From Brevibacillus fluminis (GTDB lineage Bacteria > Bacillota > Bacilli > Brevibacillales > Brevibacillaceae), in assembly GCF_003710825.1 (NCBI RefSeq), contig NZ_RHHQ01000009.1:1-43550 (forward strand): a stretch of DNA of 43,550 bases, written 5' to 3'. Each line of letters begins with the position of its first letter. Position 1 is the stretch's first letter. Positions 7,874 through 16,579 of the stretch are shown piece after piece. The position numbers and the translations under genes were made by a program. The notes beneath the pieces were generated by a model. The model saw only the letters and a list, made by a program, of their open reading frames with translations. It was not told the DNA's origin and made no database searches.

Positions 7874-9202
7874 ATGATTTTCAACAAGGAAATGGAAACG
7901 CTGTCACGTCAGGACATGGAAGCTGTGCAGCTGGAGCGTCTGCAATCGACAGTGAAGCGTGCATACGAGCGCGTGGCTTTTCATCGCAACTCGTTTGATC
8001 AAGCAGGGGTAGGACCGGACGACATCAAATCGCTGGATGACCTTCGCAGCCTTCCGTTTATGAAAAAGACGGACTTGCGTGAAAATTATCCGTTCAACCT
8101 GTTTGCCGTCGATATGAAGGATGTGGTGCGCATTCACGGCTCATCCGGCACGAAGGGCAAGCCCACGGTCGTCGGCTACACCAAAAAAGACATCGAAAAC
8201 TGGGCGGACATCGTCGCGCGCGCCATCTGCAGTGCTGGTGGACAGCCTGGCGATGTGTTCCATAACGCATATGGCTACGGCTTGTTTACAGGCGGACTTG
8301 GCATCCATTACGGCATCGAGCATCTAGGAGCAATCGCCGTACCGGTGTCCGGTGGCAATACGTCCCGCCAAATCACATTGATTCAGGACTTCCAGCCACG
8401 TGGATTGGCAGGAACGCCTTCTTACATTTTGAACATCGTCGAAGAAATGAAAAAAATGGGCATCAACCCGCGTGAAACAAGCATCAAGTACGGCATTTTC
8501 GGCGCAGAGCCGTGGTCGGAGGAAATGCGCAAGCAACTGGAGGAAGAGCTCGATATCAAAGCGGTCGACATTTACGGTTTGAGCGAGGTCATGGGGCCAG
8601 GCGTATCGATCGAGTGCCATGAGGCGCAGGATGGTCTGCACATCGCCGAGGACCATTTCCTTGCCGAAATCATCGATCCGAATACGGGCGAGGTGCTTCC
8701 GTACGGAGAGGAAGGCGAGCTGGTATTCACATCGCTCACGAAGGAAGCGTTCCCGGTCATCCGTTACCGCACAGGCGATATCGCATCCCTGAATCCACAG
8801 CCCTGTAAGTGCGGACGGACAACCATGCGGATGTCGCGGATCAAAGGTCGCGTCGACGATATGCTGATCATCCGCGGCGTCAACGTATTCCCGACCGAAA
8901 TCGAATCCGTGCTGCTCACCTTTAAGCAGCTGGCGCCGCACTATCAGGTGGTGATCGAACGCGACGGCGCACTTGACCGTTTCGAAGTGCATTGTGAGCT
9001 GACGTCGGAATACGCCAAAACTCTTGCCGAACAAGACATCACCGCCAGCCAGTCGGCATTGGTCAAGGAGATCTGCCATATGATCAAAAATACGCTTGGC
9101 GTTTCCGTTGTGCTGCGCGTACTCGCACCGAATTCGCTTTTGCGCAGTGAAGGAAAAGCGATTCGCATCGTCGACAATCGGAACAAGCCGCAAGCCATCT
9201 AA
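7874..9202 (+). CDS. paaK: Phenylacetate-CoA ligase
   Basis: ATP-dependent ligase that makes phenylacetyl-CoA, entry point of the pathway; 442 aa, the usual length. Visible motifs are the AMP-binding P-loop HGSSGTKGKPTVVGY (about 88-102), HNAYGYGLFTGGLG in the substrate pocket region, YGLSEVMGPG, the RYRTGD adenylate motif, and a C-terminal lid domain beginning near GRVDDMLIIRGVNVFPTEIE. These are typical of PaaK, not of general acyl-CoA ligases. The start ATG 7874 has GGGGGAG upstream. It sits between two enoyl-CoA hydratase genes in the operator-controlled operon. Confidence 0.96.
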   Translation: MIFNKEMETLSRQDMEAVQLERLQSTVKRAYERVAFHRNSFDQAGVGPDDIKSLDDLRSLPFMKKTDLRENYPFNLFAVDMKDVVRIHGSSGTKGKPTVVGYTKKDIENWADIVARAICSAGGQPGDVFHNAYGYGLFTGGLGIHYGIEHLGAIAVPVSGGNTSRQITLIQDFQPRGLAGTPSYILNIVEEMKKMGINPRETSIKYGIFGAEPWSEEMRKQLEEELDIKAVDIYGLSEVMGPGVSIECHEAQDGLHIAEDHFLAEIIDPNTGEVLPYGEEGELVFTSLTKEAFPVIRYRTGDIASLNPQPCKCGRTTMRMSRIKGRVDDMLIIRGVNVFPTEIESVLLTFKQLAPHYQVVIERDGALDRFEVHCELTSEYAKTLAEQDITASQSALVKEICHMIKNTLGVSVVLRVLAPNSLLRSEGKAIRIVDNRNKPQAI

Positions 9203-9225
9203 CCTTTAGGGCAAAGGAGAAAGGT

Positions 9226-10011
9226 GTGAAAACGAGCATGGCCTATGAATTCATCACGGTCTCAATCGAGGATGCGATCGGCATCGTTGCGCTTAATCGG
9301 CCAAAAGTGTTGAATGCGCTCAATCTGGCGCTTATCGACGAGCTGGTGGCGGAGCTAGAGAGGCTCGACCGCGATCCGGCGATTCGCGTCATCATACTGA
9401 CCGGCAATGACCGTGCGTTTGCCGCAGGCGCCGACATCAACGAAATGGCAGAAGAATCAGCCATCTCCATCATGCAAAAAGACCAGTTCGCTGTATGGGA
9501 CCGGATGCGCCTGATCTCCAAACCGATCATTGGTGCAGTTAGCGGTTTCGTGCTTGGCGGCGGCTGCGAGCTGATGATGAACTGCGACTTGATCGTCGCT
9601 TCTGAAACAGCGGTCATCGGCCAGCCGGAAATAAAGCTCGGCGTCATGCCGGGAGCCGGCGGAACGCAGCGCCTAACCCGCGCGGTTGGCTTGCGCAAGG
9701 CGATGGAGATGCTCTTGACCGGAGAGCCGATCAAAGCGGACGAAGCGCTGCGCTATGGACTGGTCAACAAAGTCGTGCCGGTAGAAATGTATTTCAAGGA
9801 AGCGCTGCAGCTGGCCAAACGAATCGCAACGCAGCCGCCCCTCGCTGTGCAGGCGATCAAAAAAACGGTGCACAAAGCGGAAGATTTACCGCTCGATGAG
9901 GGAATGGATTATGAACGAAACGCCTTTTATCTGCTGCTCGCAAGCGAGGATCGGCAGGAAGGGATGAAGGCGTTTTTGGAAAAGCGCAACCCCCATTTTA
10001 CCGGGAGATAG
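9226..10011 (+). CDS. Enoyl-CoA hydratase (PaaF-like)
   Basis: Crotonase-family hydratase, 261 aa. GGGCELMMNCDLIVA and IGQPEIKLGVMPGAGGTQRL hold both catalytic glutamates (E115 and E135, counted from the GTG), the classical hydratase arrangement. The most likely reaction is hydration of 2,3-dehydroadipyl-CoA in the PaaF role. GTG 9226 is chosen because AGGAGA lies 5 nt upstream; ATG 9238 would be too far from that site and would remove only four residues. It is 23 nt after paaK and 9 nt before the PaaG-like gene, so it is tightly co-transcribed. Confidence 0.9.
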   Translation: MKTSMAYEFITVSIEDAIGIVALNRPKVLNALNLALIDELVAELERLDRDPAIRVIILTGNDRAFAAGADINEMAEESAISIMQKDQFAVWDRMRLISKPIIGAVSGFVLGGGCELMMNCDLIVASETAVIGQPEIKLGVMPGAGGTQRLTRAVGLRKAMEMLLTGEPIKADEALRYGLVNKVVPVEMYFKEALQLAKRIATQPPLAVQAIKKTVHKAEDLPLDEGMDYERNAFYLLLASEDRQEGMKAFLEKRNPHFTGR

Positions 10012-10020
10012 GAGGCAGTT

Positions 10021-10797
10021 ATGTTTCAGACGATTACGTATGAAGTGACCGATCGCGTCGCCGTCATCACGATGAACCGCCCAGATAAATTCAACGCATT
10101 CACCGAGCGGATGCACAAGGAGATTATCGAAGCGCTCAAGCAAGCGCAAAAAGACCAGGATGTCCGCTGCATCCTGTTCACCGGAGCGGGCCGCGCATTC
10201 AACGCTGGTCAGGACTTGGGCGATGTCATCGGTCAAGAGGTCGATTTCGGCGGATTTTTGCGCGAGCGCTACAACCCGATGGTGCTGCAGTTCCAAAAGA
10301 CGGAGAAGCCGATCGTCGCTGCGATCAACGGAGTTGCGGCAGGCGCGGGAATGAGCGTCGCCTTGGCGTGTGACCTGCGTGTCATTTCCGAGAAAGCTTC
10401 GCTGGTCAACGCATTCGTCAACATCGGACTTGTCCCGGATTCCGGCGGCTGCTACTTTTTGCCGCGCATCGTGGGGCTGGGGAAGGCGCTTGAGCTGGCG
10501 ATGCTCGGAGAAAAAATCACGGCGGATGAAGCATACCGCATCGGTCTGGTAAATCAGGTGTTCCCTGCCGAAGATTTTGCAGAACAGGCACTTGCCTATG
10601 CGCGCAAGTTGGCGAGCTTACCGACCAAAGGCATCGGACTGATCAAGCGCACCATGTACAAAGGCTTGCAGATGGATCTGGAACAGACATTGGAATACGA
10701 GGCCTATGCTCAAGAGATCGCAGGCAAGACAGCGGATTACGAGGAAGGGGTCACCGCGTTTATCGAAAAGCGCGCGCCTTTCTTCACCGGGCAGTAG
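10021..10797 (+). CDS. paaG: 2-(1,2-epoxy-1,2-dihydrophenyl)acetyl-CoA isomerase (PaaG-like)
   Basis: Crotonase-fold isomerase, 258 aa. Both hydratase glutamates are absent: AAGAGMSVALACDLR replaces GGCEL, and NIGLVPDSGGCYFLPR holds an aspartate (D140) where PaaG-type isomerases have their catalytic Asp. PaaG converts the phenylacetyl-CoA epoxide to oxepin-CoA and also shifts the double bond of a later intermediate. The start ATG 10021 follows AGGAGG closely. It lies between a hydratase and the hydroxyacyl-CoA dehydrogenase, matching the metabolic order. Confidence 0.9.
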   Translation: MFQTITYEVTDRVAVITMNRPDKFNAFTERMHKEIIEALKQAQKDQDVRCILFTGAGRAFNAGQDLGDVIGQEVDFGGFLRERYNPMVLQFQKTEKPIVAAINGVAAGAGMSVALACDLRVISEKASLVNAFVNIGLVPDSGGCYFLPRIVGLGKALELAMLGEKITADEAYRIGLVNQVFPAEDFAEQALAYARKLASLPTKGIGLIKRTMYKGLQMDLEQTLEYEAYAQEIAGKTADYEEGVTAFIEKRAPFFTGQ

Positions 10798-10818
10798 CTG
10801 CCAAAGGAGGTTGCCACA

Positions 10819-11676
10819 ATGGAAATGACAACAGTCGGTGTGATTGGCGCCGGGACGATGGGGGCAGGCATTGCCCTCGTTTGTTCTCGCCGCGGCTATC
10901 AGGTACTTTTGCTTGATGCCAATCAGGCTGTTTTGGATAAAGCGAATGCATATTTCACCTCCACGCTGGAGCGGGATGTTGCCAAAGGGAAAATTACGGA
11001 AGCGCAAAAAGAGGAGACGCAAAAGCGGATCACGCCAGTATCCGCGATGGAGCGGCTTGGCGACTGTGATGTCGTCATCGAGGCTGTCCCTGAGCGACTG
11101 GACTTGAAAAAATCGATCTTTACATCGCTCGCGCAGCTTTGTAGAAGTGACGCGCTGCTTTTGAGCAACACGTCCTCGATTTCGATAACCGAAATCGCCG
11201 GAGGGCTTCCGCATCCCGAACGGATTCTCGGCTTCCACTTTTTCAATCCTGCTCCAGTCATGCCGCTGGTCGAGGTCATTCGCGGGATGAAGTCGGGCGA
11301 GGATGAAGTGCAGCGTGCCTACCGCTTTGCCGAGGCGCTCGGGAAGGTACCGGTGCTGGTGACGGACACGCCTGGCTTTATCGTCAACCGCATCGCGCGT
11401 CCTTATTATAATGAAGCGCTGCGCATCTTGGGTGACGGCGTCGCGGACGTGGCAAAAATCGACCGGATCATGAAGCGGGCAGGCTGTTTCAAAATGGGGC
11501 CGTTTGAGCTGCAGGACATGATCGGCATCGATATCAATTTTGCCACAACCGAGTCGGTGTACAGCGACTTTTTCCAGGAAGGAAGATTCAAGCCGAGCCG
11601 GATTCAGCAGCGGATGGTACAAGCGGGCAGCTTGGGCAGAAAGACGGGTGAAGGTTTCTATGACTACAACAAGTAA
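10819..11676 (+). CDS. 3-hydroxyacyl-CoA dehydrogenase (PaaH-like)
   Basis: NAD-dependent 3-hydroxyacyl-CoA dehydrogenase, 285 aa, the size of a single-domain-pair (short) enzyme. The Rossmann motif GAGTMGAGIA begins at residue 10. The active site shows SNTSSISITEIA, then GFHFFNPAPVMPLVEV with catalytic H140 and E152; the C-terminal domain contains DTPGFIVNR and ends with the typical [11 protein letters not shown]. The likely reaction is oxidation of 3-hydroxyadipyl-CoA (PaaH role). The start ATG 10819 is behind AAAGGAGG. Its last codons overlap the start of a degenerate paralogue (11660), so the two proteins are translationally coupled. Confidence 0.92.
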   Translation: MEMTTVGVIGAGTMGAGIALVCSRRGYQVLLLDANQAVLDKANAYFTSTLERDVAKGKITEAQKEETQKRITPVSAMERLGDCDVVIEAVPERLDLKKSIFTSLAQLCRSDALLLSNTSSISITEIAGGLPHPERILGFHFFNPAPVMPLVEVIRGMKSGEDEVQRAYRFAEALGKVPVLVTDTPGFIVNRIARPYYNEALRILGDGVADVAKIDRIMKRAGCFKMGPFELQDMIGIDINFATTESVYSDFFQEGRFKPSRIQQRMVQAGSLGRKTGEGFYDYNK

Positions 11677-12406
11677 AGCGATTTTGCTCGCGGGTGAGGG
11701 ACCGCTGTATTCCGAGCTGCAGCAATTGATCACCGAGCACGGGTATCGTGTCGTGTCGGTTGAAGAAGCGGAGGCAAGCGAGGTCGGATTGGCGCTGGAA
11801 GTGACCAATGGCGATCTCGATTCCAAAAAGGAGCGCGTTCGCGAGCTGGATCAACTGCTTCCCGCCTATGTGCCGATTGTAGCGACATCGCTTGCCATTA
11901 CGGCGACAGAGGTGGCGGCATGGACTGCACATCCGGAACGCGTCTGCGGCTTCGGCACCTTGCTGCCGCTTGCCGAACGCGAGCTGTTTGAAATCGCGCC
12001 AGCTTTGCAAACGGAGGAACCGATTCTTTCGCAAACCGTGACGTTTTTCCAGTCGCTCGGCAAAGAGACGGAGATTGTTGACGATGAAGTGGGACTTGTG
12101 TTCCCGCGTATCCTTTCCTTGATCATCAACGAGGCGGCTTTCGCCCTGATGGAAAAGGCTGCGACCGCAGCCGATATCGATACGGCGATGAAAAAAGGCG
12201 TGAACTATCCGTACGGGCCCTTGGAATGGGCCGACCGGATCGGACTGGACGAAGTGTATGCAATCGTTCGCGGCCTGCACCGCGATTTGGCCGAAGAGCG
12301 CTATCGTCCGGCGCCGCTTTTGCGCAAGCTGGTGCTGGCTGGCCGAGTGGGAAAGCGCAGCGGGCGGGGCTTTTACGTATATGAGAATGTGGGTGACACA
12401 ACATGA
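11660..12406 (+). CDS. Degenerate 3-hydroxyacyl-CoA dehydrogenase paralogue
   Basis: 248-aa protein whose C-terminal two thirds align by eye with the 3-hydroxyacyl-CoA dehydrogenase at 10819: [11 protein letters not shown] versus the sibling's [18 protein letters not shown] versus HPERILGF, and a shared GRGFYVY-type end. Key residues are gone. The N-terminal GxGxxG is replaced by [13 protein letters not shown], and the catalytic-His block GFHFFNP reads GFGTLLP. The Glu equivalent (LFEIA) is kept. It looks unable to bind NAD in the usual way or to do the chemistry, so it may be a structural or regulatory partner of the active enzyme. ATG 11660 overlaps the upstream stop by 17 nt and the downstream thiolase by 4 nt (ATGA). 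It is an intact open frame with normal codon use, not a decaying pseudogene. Confidence 0.8.
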   Translation: MTTTSKAILLAGEGPLYSELQQLITEHGYRVVSVEEAEASEVGLALEVTNGDLDSKKERVRELDQLLPAYVPIVATSLAITATEVAAWTAHPERVCGFGTLLPLAERELFEIAPALQTEEPILSQTVTFFQSLGKETEIVDDEVGLVFPRILSLIINEAAFALMEKAATAADIDTAMKKGVNYPYGPLEWADRIGLDEVYAIVRGLHRDLAEERYRPAPLLRKLVLAGRVGKRSGRGFYVYENVGDTT

Positions 12407-13608
12407 CGTACGCAAGAAAAGACGTATATGTCACAGCAGCGGTACGCACGCCGATCGGTAAGCTGGGCGGCAGCTTGAAGCATGTGGCCAACGATGAGCT
12501 CTGCGCGATCGTGCTTGATGCGGCTTTGAAGCGGACCCATGTGCCGGGTAGTGAAGTGGATGGAGTCATCATGGGCAATGTCGTTTCGGCAGGGCCTTTC
12601 ATTAATATCGCACGCGTAGGCTTGCTAAAGGCCGGTTTACCGGAAAGCGTGCCGGGCTTGACTGTAAACCGGGTCTGCGCATCTGGTTTGGAGGCCGTCA
12701 ATCTGGCAGCGCAATCGATTCAGGCAGGACATGCCGAGGTGATGCTGGCAGGCGGCGTGGAAAACTTGACCCGTGCGCCTTATATCATGGAAAAATTCGA
12801 GCAGCCGTTTCAGCGCGGGGGCCAGACGCTAATGGAATCGTTCGGCGGGCCGCGTTCCGCTCCGGTCGCAATTTATGGCGAACTGACGATGGGCGAAACG
12901 GCGGAAAACGTGGCGGAGCAGTTTGGGATCAACCGGGAGGAGCAGGATCGATTCGCAGTGGAAAGCCACCGCCGCGCGATCGCAGCCATTGATGCCGGAC
13001 GGTTCAAGGAAGAGATCGTGCCAGTTCACATTCCGGGGAAAAAAGGCGAAATCACCTTGTTCGATACCGATGAATTCCCACGCCGCGATACGTCAATGGA
13101 GAGCCTCGGCAGACTGAAGCCGGCTTTCCGTAAAAACGGCACGGTCACCGCGGGCAATTCGTCGGGCATCAATGATGCAGCGGCAGCGCTCGTTTTGATG
13201 AGCGGCGATGCGGTGAAAAAATACGATGCCAAGCCGTTGGGGCGTGTCATCCACTTTATTAGCGCAGGCGTCGATCCTCGCGTGATGGGCATCGGGCCGG
13301 TCGCTGCGGTTCGCAAGCTGCTCGCAGAGGTCGGGATGAGCGTCGAGGACATCGATCTGTTTGAGCTAAACGAAGCGTTCGCATCGCAGTCACTCGCTTG
13401 CATCCGTGAGCTGGGACTCGATCCGGAAAAAACCAATGTCAACGGCGGAGCAATCGCGCTCGGCCACCCGCTCGGCTTCAGCGGGGCACGGCTTTTGGGT
13501 ACGATCCTGTACGAATTGCGGCGCCGCAAGCAGCGCTATGGAATCGTCACTTTGTGCATCGGCGGTGGACAGGGACTTGCCACGCTGGTCGAAGCGATGC
13601 CGGAATAA
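12403..13608 (+). CDS. Thiolase (acetyl-CoA C-acyltransferase), first copy
   Basis: Thiolase, 401 aa. The nucleophilic Cys is C92 in [12 protein letters not shown]; the second half has [11 protein letters not shown] (catalytic His) and [10 protein letters not shown] (second Cys). It cleaves a 3-oxoacyl-CoA with CoA to release acetyl-CoA. In this context it could use 3-oxoadipyl-CoA or 3-oxo-5,6-dehydrosuberyl-CoA. Its ATG overlaps the preceding TGA (ATGA), a sign of coupled translation. A second, clearly related thiolase follows at 13714; the two probably share or divide the two thiolytic steps of phenylacetate breakdown. Confidence 0.92.
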   Translation: MTYARKDVYVTAAVRTPIGKLGGSLKHVANDELCAIVLDAALKRTHVPGSEVDGVIMGNVVSAGPFINIARVGLLKAGLPESVPGLTVNRVCASGLEAVNLAAQSIQAGHAEVMLAGGVENLTRAPYIMEKFEQPFQRGGQTLMESFGGPRSAPVAIYGELTMGETAENVAEQFGINREEQDRFAVESHRRAIAAIDAGRFKEEIVPVHIPGKKGEITLFDTDEFPRRDTSMESLGRLKPAFRKNGTVTAGNSSGINDAAAALVLMSGDAVKKYDAKPLGRVIHFISAGVDPRVMGIGPVAAVRKLLAEVGMSVEDIDLFELNEAFASQSLACIRELGLDPEKTNVNGGAIALGHPLGFSGARLLGTILYELRRRKQRYGIVTLCIGGGQGLATLVEAMPE

Positions 13609-13638
13609 CGAGCCAACGAAAAGAAAAGCATGATCGGT

Positions 13639-13691
13639 CCACGAGCTGCGGTCAGAGTGAACCATTCGAATCTGACTCAAACGCATCGTGG
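13639..13691. repeat. Nested inverted repeat between the two thiolase genes
   Basis: The outer arms are CCACGA (13639-13644) and TCGTGG (13686-13691); the inner arms are GTCAGA (13651-13656) and TCTGAC (13671-13676), with a self-complementary ATTCGAAT in the loop (13664-13671, overlapping the inner right arm by one base). There is no T-run, so it is not a terminator. It may fold in the mRNA just upstream of the second thiolase ribosome site. Confidence 0.5.
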
Positions 13692-13713
13692 CGTGAGATG
13701 GAGGGAGCAGGAG

Positions 13714-14913
13714 ATGAAGACAGCTGTTATTGTAGATGCGGTACGCACGCCAATCGGTCGGCACGGAGGTGCGCTGAAAGATGTGCGCCCGGACGATTTA
13801 GCCGCGCATGTGATCGCCAAGTTGCTGGAACGCAACGGGATCGATCCGCTTTTGATTGACGATGTAATCATGGGCTGTGCCAACCAGGCGGGTGAGGACA
13901 ACCGTAATGTGGCGCGGATGGCCTCTCTTTTGGCTGGACTGCCGGTGGATGTGCCGGGCGTGACGGTGAATCGGCTGTGCGGCTCGGGGCTGGAAGCGGT
14001 GAATCAGAGCGCCAACGCGATCAAAGCGGGAGCAGGTCGCGTGTACATCGCGGGGGGAACCGAGAGCATGACGCGCGCGCCGCTCGTGATGATGAAGCCG
14101 GGAGCAGCGTTTGCACGCGGCAATCAGCCGCTGTACGACACGACCTTGGGCTGGCGCATGGTCAATGAAAAGCTGGATGCGATGTATCCTGCCATCAGCT
14201 TAGGCGAGACGGCGGAAAATGTAGCAGAGCAGTACGGGATTACCCGCGAGATGCAAGATTTGTTCGCGCTGGAAAGCCAGCAAAAATACGCTCGTGCGCA
14301 AGCGGAGGGTTTGTTCGCGTCCGAGATTGTGCCGGTCGAGCTGCGCGGCAAAAAAGGCGAGGTTACGCTTTTCGAGCACGACGAGCATCCGCGTCCACAG
14401 ACCACGCTCGAGCAGCTGCAAAAGCTGAAGCCTGCGTTTAAAGCGGACGGCAGCGTGACGGCGGGCAACTCTTCCGGGATCAATGACGGTGCATGCGCGC
14501 TTTTGGTCATGGAGCAGGAGACGGCGGAGCAGGCGGGCCTGAAACCGCGCGCACGCATCGTGGCATCCGCCGTGGCAGGCGTCGATCCATCCGTGATGGG
14601 AATCGGTCCGGTTCCGGCCATTCGCAAGCTGCTAAAACAGGCAGAGCTATCGGTGGCAGATATCGATTTGTTCGAAATCAACGAAGCGTTTGCGTCCCAG
14701 TCGGTTGCCAGCGTGCGCGAGCTTGGCATCGATCCGGAGCGGGTCAATGTCAATGGCGGTGCAATCGCGATCGGCCATCCGCTTGGCGCGAGCGGTGCAC
14801 GGATTTTGGCTACCCTGCTGTATGAAATGGAGCGCCGTGGTGCGCGCTATGGCGTAGCGGCGATGTGCATCGGCGTCGGTCAGGGCATCGCCACATTGAT
14901 CGAGCGGGTGTAA
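13714..14913 (+). CDS. paaJ: 3-oxoadipyl-CoA/3-oxo-5,6-dehydrosuberyl-CoA thiolase (PaaJ-like)
   Basis: Thiolase, 399 aa from ATG 13714. Active-site elements are [14 protein letters not shown] (nucleophile C89), [12 protein letters not shown] (His) and [10 protein letters not shown] (Cys). The N-terminal pattern [23 protein letters not shown] and the length are those of PcaF/PaaJ thiolases, which cleave 3-oxoadipyl-CoA to succinyl-CoA plus acetyl-CoA. I chose ATG 13714 over the in-frame upstream ATG at 13630 because GGAGGGAGCAGGAG directly precedes it and the protein then starts like its family. A ~105-nt gap with a nested inverted repeat separates it from the upstream thiolase. Confidence 0.92.
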   Translation: MKTAVIVDAVRTPIGRHGGALKDVRPDDLAAHVIAKLLERNGIDPLLIDDVIMGCANQAGEDNRNVARMASLLAGLPVDVPGVTVNRLCGSGLEAVNQSANAIKAGAGRVYIAGGTESMTRAPLVMMKPGAAFARGNQPLYDTTLGWRMVNEKLDAMYPAISLGETAENVAEQYGITREMQDLFALESQQKYARAQAEGLFASEIVPVELRGKKGEVTLFEHDEHPRPQTTLEQLQKLKPAFKADGSVTAGNSSGINDGACALLVMEQETAEQAGLKPRARIVASAVAGVDPSVMGIGPVPAIRKLLKQAELSVADIDLFEINEAFASQSVASVRELGIDPERVNVNGGAIAIGHPLGASGARILATLLYEMERRGARYGVAAMCIGVGQGIATLIERV

Positions 14914-14931
14914 GGAAGGGGGCGCCAAGCC

Positions 14932-15345
14932 TTGAAAAACGGACTTTTGCCAGGGGTGGAAGCGACCGTGCGAATTATGGTGACGGATGAGATGCTTGCC
15001 GCCTTTGATGGAGAAGTGATTCATCCGGTCCTCTCGACAGTCAGCATGATCTACCATATGGAAAAAGCGGGGCGAGACGTCATCTTGCCGTTTTTGGAGG
15101 AGGACGAGGAAGGCTGCGGCTTTGCGGTCGAGATCAAGCATGTCGGTCCGGCGGTGATCGGTCAGGAGGTCGTCTTCCACGCGGTCTGCACGGAGGTGAC
15201 CGACACTCGCGTCGTCTGTGAGGTGACGGCCCATACTGCGCTGGGCCGTGTCGGTTACGGCTCCTTTACCCAAGCGCTGTTCAAAAAAGAAGACATGAAG
15301 CGGCGCATTCAAGACTTGCAAAAGCAGGTCGAAGCTACGCGGTAG
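14932..15345 (+). CDS. Hotdog-fold thioesterase-like protein (FlK type)
   Basis: 137-aa protein. The layout VTDEMLAAFDGEVIHPVLSTVSMIYHMEKAG, then GCGFAVEIKHVGPAVIGQEVVFHAVCTEV, resembles the fluoroacetyl-CoA-specific thioesterase-like (FlK) branch of hotdog proteins: short N-terminal T...F....V.PVLST, an E-A-G helix, then long strands. It probably hydrolyses or binds a CoA ester in the pathway. The start is TTG 14932, with AAGGAAGGGGG upstream; no better in-frame start is nearby. It ends the lower-pathway operon, about 170 nt before paaX. Confidence 0.75.
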   Translation: MKNGLLPGVEATVRIMVTDEMLAAFDGEVIHPVLSTVSMIYHMEKAGRDVILPFLEEDEEGCGFAVEIKHVGPAVIGQEVVFHAVCTEVTDTRVVCEVTAHTALGRVGYGSFTQALFKKEDMKRRIQDLQKQVEATR

Positions 15346-15386
15346 CGCGAGAGAGTGACAAATCCTTGTCCAACCGTCAAAACAAA

Positions 15387-15434
15387 TTGACTTAGGCTAG
15401 CAAGCTTCATTATAATGACGTACGAAATACGTCA
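15387..15434 (+). promoter_or_regulatory. paaX promoter with overlapping palindromic operator
   Basis: TTGACT (15387-15392) and TATAAT (15411-15416) are spaced 18 bp apart. Starting on the last base of the -10 box, TGACGTA (15416-15422), a 5-nt spacer and TACGTCA (15428-15434) form a perfect 7-bp inverted repeat over the expected start point. This placement suggests self-repression by PaaX, whose coding region begins 80 nt downstream. Confidence 0.75.
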
Positions 15435-15514
15435 CATATCTTTCGCATCATATGAGCTGGAGCGATTTCACTCAATTGCGAATTCGTGTGAATCGATCTG
15501 GGGGTAAATGTACC

Positions 15515-16342
15515 ATGAAACCGCAATCCATGTTGTTCACCATCTATGGTGAGTATGTCAGACATTACGGAAGTGAAATCTGGATCGGCAGCTTGACCAA
15601 GCTGATGGGTGAATTCGGACTGTCGGAGCCGGCTGTCCGCGCGGCGATTTCGCGCATGCTCCGCCAGGGCTGGCTGGATTCGCGCAAAGTGGGTAACCGC
15701 AGCTATTATTCGATGTCAGCACGGGGGAAAAACCGGCTTGAAGAAGCCGCCGCCCGTATTTATAAAGTGGAAGAGAGTGACTGGGACGGCCGCTGGTGCA
15801 TTGTCAGCTACAATATTCCGGAGGAGCGCCGCGCTTTGCGCGACCAGCTGCGCAAAGACTTGTCGTGGATGGGCTTCGGCATGCTCACGACCAGCACGTG
15901 GATCAGCCCGAACAATCTGTCTGACTACGTGAAGGAGCTCACCGAGTCCTATGACATTAAGGACCATGTAGAAATGTTTTACGCCGATCATCTTGGCTGG
16001 AGCGATCCGAAGGAACTGGTGAAAAAGTGCTGGAACCTCGATGAGATCAATGACGCCTACAAAAGCTTCATCGATGTCTATCGTCCGCAGTTCGAGCAGA
16101 TGGCCGACGATTTGCGCCAAAACAAGGACGTCGCGGACAGCTACTGCTTCGTGGAAAAGACCAAGCTCGTCCATGAGTACCGCAAATTTTTGTTCATTGA
16201 CCCGGACTTGCCGCAAGAGCTGGTGCCCGAGCTGTGGCTCGGCAAAGAGGCCGATCAGCTGTTCAAGGATTACTATGCCTTGCTGAATCCAGGTGCGGTC
16301 CGCTTTTTTGAAGATGCTTACGAAGTCGCACCCGAGCAATAA
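15515..16342 (+). CDS. paaX: Phenylacetate degradation repressor PaaX
   Basis: PaaX-family regulator, 275 aa. It has an N-terminal winged helix (MLFTIYGEYVRHYGSEIWIGSLTKLMGEFGLSEPAVRAAISRMLRQGWL...), a middle domain (WCIVSYNIPEERRALRDQLRKDLSWMGFGMLTTSTWISP) and the helical PaaX C-terminal domain (EYRKFLFIDPDLPQELVPELWLG). PaaX proteins repress phenylacetate genes and release DNA on binding phenylacetyl-CoA. I chose ATG 15515: it is preceded by GGGGGT and the family begins with this PQSMLFTIYG-like segment. ATG 15452 would add 21 unrelated residues and places the start very near the operator. It lies between the two catabolic operons, both of which carry candidate operators. Confidence 0.93.
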   Translation: MKPQSMLFTIYGEYVRHYGSEIWIGSLTKLMGEFGLSEPAVRAAISRMLRQGWLDSRKVGNRSYYSMSARGKNRLEEAAARIYKVEESDWDGRWCIVSYNIPEERRALRDQLRKDLSWMGFGMLTTSTWISPNNLSDYVKELTESYDIKDHVEMFYADHLGWSDPKELVKKCWNLDEINDAYKSFIDVYRPQFEQMADDLRQNKDVADSYCFVEKTKLVHEYRKFLFIDPDLPQELVPELWLGKEADQLFKDYYALLNPGAVRFFEDAYEVAPEQ

Positions 16343-16368
16343 GCCATTTGAATCAGTGAGAGAAGAGA

Positions 16369-16413
16369 AGCTCCGACCATGCCTGCATGAAGCATGTGTC
16401 TGGAGCTTTTTTT
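16369..16413 (+). terminator. Terminator after paaX
   Basis: AGCTCC (16369-16374) pairs with GGAGCT (16402-16407); inner CATGC/GCATG pairs extend the stem with small bulges; seven Ts follow. It isolates paaX from the paaA promoter. Confidence 0.8.
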
Positions 16414-16487
16414 GTCGGGAGAGCAAGCCTCATCCTATTCAGCATCATCCAGCAAAATCAGCCCAGAATGAAGCGAATGACCGCCTA

Positions 16488-16556
16488 TTGCGAATTTATA
16501 TAACGTTATGTTATTATTACGTTACAGAAACGTATTATAATAATACCATAACATAA
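16488..16556 (+). promoter_or_regulatory. paaA promoter/operator region
   Basis: An AT-rich segment with dense symmetry: ATAACGTTAT (16500-16509); ACGTT-5 nt-AACGT (16519-16533); and outer arms TTATGTTAT (16506-16514) and ATAACATAA (16548-16556). The 16 bases 16494-16509 are the exact reverse complement of 5637-5652. The two ACGT cores at 16519 and 16530 are 11 bp apart, as in the paaX operator (15418 and 15429). TTGCGA (16488) with TATTAT (16512), or a TATAAT at 16536, could serve as core promoter; I cannot decide between them. Confidence 0.65.
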
Positions 16557-16579
16557 ATTGCATCAAAGGGGGCAGGAGC

